Origin: Aeromonas encheleia
GTDB lineage: Bacteria; Pseudomonadota; Gammaproteobacteria; Enterobacterales; Aeromonadaceae
Assembly (NCBI RefSeq): GCF_900637545.1
Contig: NZ_LR134376.1
Location: 2,809,001-2,873,000 of the forward strand
Reading direction: 5' to 3'
DNA: 64,000 nt
A model generated the notes under the pieces. The model ran no database searches, was not told the origin of the DNA, and was given only the letters and a program-made list of their open reading frames with translations. Shown one piece after another: positions 61,021-64,000 of the stretch. Positions within the stretch are counted from its first letter, which is position 1. Every line of letters begins with the position of its first letter. The position numbers and the translations under genes are program-made.

Positions 61021-62597
61021 AAGAGCATAACTTCAACCTCTTCAACGAGATCGTGGTCGACAACTTTGCCGGCGGCGGCGGGGCCTCTACCGGGATCGAA
61101 ATGGCGCTGGGCCGTAGCCCTGAAATCGCCATCAACCACGACCCGGATGCGATCGCCATGCACACCGTCAACCACCCCAGCACTGAGCACTATTGCGAAT
61201 CGGTGTGGGACATCGTGCCGCGTGACGTGGTAGCTGGTCGCCCTGTCGGGCTGGTCTGGCTGTCGCCTGACTGCAAGCACTTCTCCAAGGCCAAGGGTTC
61301 AACCCCGGTCAGCAAGAAGATCCGGGGCTTGGCATGGGTTGCCCTGCGCTGGGCTGCCCAGATTCGCCCCCGGGTGATCATGCTGGAGAACGTCGAGGAG
61401 TTTCAGACCTGGGGGCCTTTGCTGATCGACAATGATGGCAACTCCCGCCCAGACCCGGCCAAGAAGGGCCGCACCTTCAACAGCTTCATCAATGCCCTGC
61501 GCCGCCAAGGTTACAAGGTGGAATGGCGCGAGCTGCGCGCCTGTGACTACGGAACCCCGACCATCCGCAAGCGCCTGTTTCTGATCGCCCGCCGGGATGG
61601 CGCCGCCATCGTGTGGCCCAAGCCGACCCACTGCGCCCCCGGCAGTATCGAAGTGAAGGCGGGCAAGCTGCTGCCGTGGCCTACTGCTGCTGACATCATC
61701 GACTGGTCGATCCCGTGCCCCTCGATATTCGAGCGCAAGCGGCCACTGGCTGAGAACACATTGCGCCGGATTGCCAAGGGGCTGGAGAGGTTCGTCATCA
61801 ATGCTGCCGAACCATTCATCGTGCCAATTGGCCGGAACTCAGCACTTGCCCCCTTCATCACTGAACATGCCAACGCCAGCCATCAGCGCAATATGCCAGC
61901 TGATGAGCTTCTGCGTACCATCTGCGCAGAGGTGAAGGGTGGTCACTTCGCTCTAGTAGCGCCAGTAATCGCCCGGCAGTTCGGTAACTCGGTTGGTCAA
62001 TCGGTGGAAGACCCGCTGGGGACGGTGATGGCCAAGGCCGATAAGAGCCAGCTGGTGACCGCGTTCCTGGCCAAGCACTACACCGGCGTCGTGGGGGCAG
62101 AGCTGACCCAGCCGCTGCCGACCGTGACCACCGTTGACCACAACGCGCTGGTCACCAGCCACCTGATTAAGCTACGCGGCACCTGCCAGCACGGCCAGCC
62201 GGTGACCGAGCCCATGCCCACCGTCACCGCTGGCGGGCTGCATATCGGCGAGGTGCGGGCCTTCCTGCTCAAGTATTACGGCACCAATATCGGCCATGCC
62301 GCTGATGAGCCACTGCAAACTGTCACCACCAAACACCGGTTCGGCCTGGTGACCGTGCGCGGCGAGGATTACCAGATCGTCGATATCGGGATGCGGATGC
62401 TGGAGCCCCATGAGTTGTTTGCGGCTCAGGGTTTCCCTGCTGACTACGTGATCGCCCACGATGCCAACGGCAAGAAGTTCACCAAGACCGCGCAGGTTGC
62501 CCGCTGTGGTAATGCCGTGTGCCCGCCACTGGCTGCCGCCTTGGTGCGCGCCAACCTGCCAGAGATGTGCGCAGATGCGCAGGAGGTGGCTGCATGA
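61017..62597 (+). CDS. Solitary phage DNA cytosine methyltransferase
   Basis: A 526-residue C5-methyltransferase. VVDNFAGGGGASTGIEMAL (I), WLSPDCKHFSKAKG (IV, catalytic Cys near 82), IMLENVEEF (VI), TIRKRLFLIARRDG (VIII), and AQGFPADY and ARCGNAVCPP (IX-X). Between motifs VIII and IX lie four units of the form (D/Q/E)P-x-x-TV (DPLGTVM, QPLPTVTT, EPMPTVTA, EPLQTVTT), a repeated recognition region. It sits within the early operon with no nuclease partner, so it probably protects phage DNA. Confidence 0.92.
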   Translation: MKEHNFNLFNEIVVDNFAGGGGASTGIEMALGRSPEIAINHDPDAIAMHTVNHPSTEHYCESVWDIVPRDVVAGRPVGLVWLSPDCKHFSKAKGSTPVSKKIRGLAWVALRWAAQIRPRVIMLENVEEFQTWGPLLIDNDGNSRPDPAKKGRTFNSFINALRRQGYKVEWRELRACDYGTPTIRKRLFLIARRDGAAIVWPKPTHCAPGSIEVKAGKLLPWPTAADIIDWSIPCPSIFERKRPLAENTLRRIAKGLERFVINAAEPFIVPIGRNSALAPFITEHANASHQRNMPADELLRTICAEVKGGHFALVAPVIARQFGNSVGQSVEDPLGTVMAKADKSQLVTAFLAKHYTGVVGAELTQPLPTVTTVDHNALVTSHLIKLRGTCQHGQPVTEPMPTVTAGGLHIGEVRAFLLKYYGTNIGHAADEPLQTVTTKHRFGLVTVRGEDYQIVDIGMRMLEPHELFAAQGFPADYVIAHDANGKKFTKTAQVARCGNAVCPPLAAALVRANLPEMCADAQEVAA

Positions 62598-64000
62598 ATG
62601 ACGCAATCACCAACCTGCAGGGCATCCAGCTGCCTCAGCACTACCTGGTGGGCCACCATGCCATCAACATGTCAGGCGCTGCCGAGCAGTTAGCCCGTGT
62701 CGAATGGCACGTTGCCAAGCCGCTGGCCAGAACCTACCTGCACCGCTATCCCGCTAACCCCAAGACCGCCAATGTCTGGTTGCGCCGTATCGTTGAAGTG
62801 TGCGCCGCTGCAGCGGCCCGCTTCCCGATCCCGGTTGTCGACCTGCGCAACGATGTGCGCCGCGAACTGGTCGCCGCCGAGTGGGCCCGCCGCTGCCAAC
62901 AGTTAATGACAACGGCGGGCAACGAGCGCACCGCCGCCGAGCTGCTGACCGATCTGGGCTCACAGGCGAAAGCGTGGCATTTCTGCCCCTCCCTGCCGGT
63001 CCACCCCCGCACCAAGGTCGAGCGCTTGCTGTGCCGCCCATTGAACCAGAAAGAACGAGACGACTTGGCCGGCGAGGTGGAACAGTTCGAAGGGGCCGCC
63101 GCCAGTCTGCTGATACGCCTGCTTGATGAGTCCTGGTGGCGGCGCAAAATCAACCGCGCCTGGGCAGTTTACTGCGAGCTGATCGCCATCCTCACCGGGC
63201 AGGTGCGCAAGGGGGTCAGCCCCTACGCCAGCTCCCACGCGGTGCGAGAGTTCACCCAGCGCAAGGCGGCCCAGCGGGCATGGATGGAGGGCATGAGCGC
63301 CGTCAACGAGGAGCTGGGGCAAGAGATCGATCTGGCTGACGCAATCATGGCATCCGTGGCCAACCCCGAGATCCGCCGTCATGAGCTGATGGTGCGCATG
63401 CGGGGCTTTGAGGATATGGCGCAGGAACAGGGCAAACTGGGCCTGTTTCTGACCCTGACTGCTCCCTCCAGCTATCACGCCTGGCGCCAGGGCAGCAAAG
63501 ACAGCTCAAAGACCTATCAGAATGAGGGGTTCAACGGTAGCACCCCAACCATCACCAACCGCCTGCTGTGCAAACAGTGGGCCCGCTTTCGGGCCGCGCT
63601 GGCACGCGAGGGGATCATGGCTTTCGGATTTCGGGTGGTGGAGCCACACCACGACGGTACCCCTCACTGGCATTGCCTGCTGTTCATCAACCCAGAGCAT
63701 CAGCGCGACTTCCTGACCCTGCTCACCTATCACTTCACCGATACCGATCGTAGCGAACTGAAGATGCCAAACGGCGGCCAGCTCGACCACCTAGCCAAGA
63801 TGACAACCCGTAACAAGATGCCTCGCATCAAGTGGCTGCTGGATGTGAACGACAAGGCTGTCGTCAAGGCCATCAACCCAAGGGTGAACTGGAAGTTCAT
63901 CGACGAGAGTGAGGGGAGCGCAACTGGCTATATCGCCAAGTACATCGCCAAGAATATCGACGGCCACAAGGTGGGGATGGACTACGAGGCCGAAGCCCCC
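62594..64000 (+). CDS. Replication initiation endonuclease of prophage 2 (partial)
   Basis: The frame is open from ATG 62594 (ATGA overlap with the methyltransferase) to the window end, 469 codons. HUH motif EPHHDGTPHWHCLLF near 349-363 and TGYIAKYIAKNIDG near 444-457 match the prophage 1 RepA. MRGFEDMAQEQGKLGLFLTLTAPS also aligns. The C-terminal part lies outside the window. Confidence 0.95.
   Translation, partial: MNDAITNLQGIQLPQHYLVGHHAINMSGAAEQLARVEWHVAKPLARTYLHRYPANPKTANVWLRRIVEVCAAAAARFPIPVVDLRNDVRRELVAAEWARRCQQLMTTAGNERTAAELLTDLGSQAKAWHFCPSLPVHPRTKVERLLCRPLNQKERDDLAGEVEQFEGAAASLLIRLLDESWWRRKINRAWAVYCELIAILTGQVRKGVSPYASSHAVREFTQRKAAQRAWMEGMSAVNEELGQEIDLADAIMASVANPEIRRHELMVRMRGFEDMAQEQGKLGLFLTLTAPSSYHAWRQGSKDSSKTYQNEGFNGSTPTITNRLLCKQWARFRAALAREGIMAFGFRVVEPHHDGTPHWHCLLFINPEHQRDFLTLLTYHFTDTDRSELKMPNGGQLDHLAKMTTRNKMPRIKWLLDVNDKAVVKAINPRVNWKFIDESEGSATGYIAKYIAKNIDGHKVGMDYEAEAP

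Overview
The window looks like a gammaproteobacterial chromosome of the Aeromonas type. Three things suggest this: GC-rich host housekeeping genes (feoAB, yciH, cysS, ppiB, lpxH), the style of the intergenic repeats, and P2/HP1-like prophages that resemble Aeromonas phage phiO18P. The genus is an inference from gene content; no search was run.

Host block, about 1-18600: the start of feoB, feoA and yciH; a UPF0016 (MneA-type) manganese exporter gene behind a yybP-ykoY riboswitch; a DUF2157/DUF4401/GDYXXLXY membrane operon; a periplasmic solute-binding protein; a GAF-GGDEF diguanylate cyclase; a repeat-rich 1.2 kb spacer; one AT-rich OLD-family ATPase/TOPRIM nuclease gene; then cysS, ppiB, a DUF4269 gene, lpxH and several small genes and lipoproteins. 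Two gene junctions (feoA/feoB and DUF2157/DUF4401) carry short tandem duplications that include the stop/start overlap. At 17425-17744 lies the remnant of an integrase related to the intact ones further on.

Prophage 1, 18644-54635: a P2/HP1-like prophage in the 3' end of a tRNA-Leu(TAA) gene on the minus strand. A 73 bp perfect direct repeat (18644-18716 and 54636-54708) bounds it. Order: integrase; a cargo slot with a C5-methyltransferase and a GHKL-ATPase/PD-(D/E)XK protein; CI-type repressor; early genes; RepA (HUH replication protein); a second cargo slot, at the position of P2 tin/old, with a zinc-ribbon protein bearing a HEPN-type motif and a SLATT-like two-TM protein plus a small partner; ogr; portal and terminase; then head, tail and lysis genes; late-control D; and a membrane-protein moron. 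Five late genes look inactivated: terminase P by an internal deletion, R, the tape measure and D by frameshifts, and a small baseplate-region gene by an amber codon. The element is probably a defective lysogen that keeps intact cargo. The tail-chaperone gene keeps a textbook A_AAA_AAC -1 frameshift site.

Prophage 2, 54636 to beyond the window end: a second, diverged member of the same family, in tandem at the same tRNA site. It has the same gene order (integrase, cargo, CI, Cox-like, CII-like, small genes, RepA), but the int-cI slot holds a repeat coiled-coil membrane protein and a zinc-ribbon protein, and a solitary C5-methyltransferase precedes repA. Comparing the two prophages separates a conserved early backbone from exchangeable cargo.
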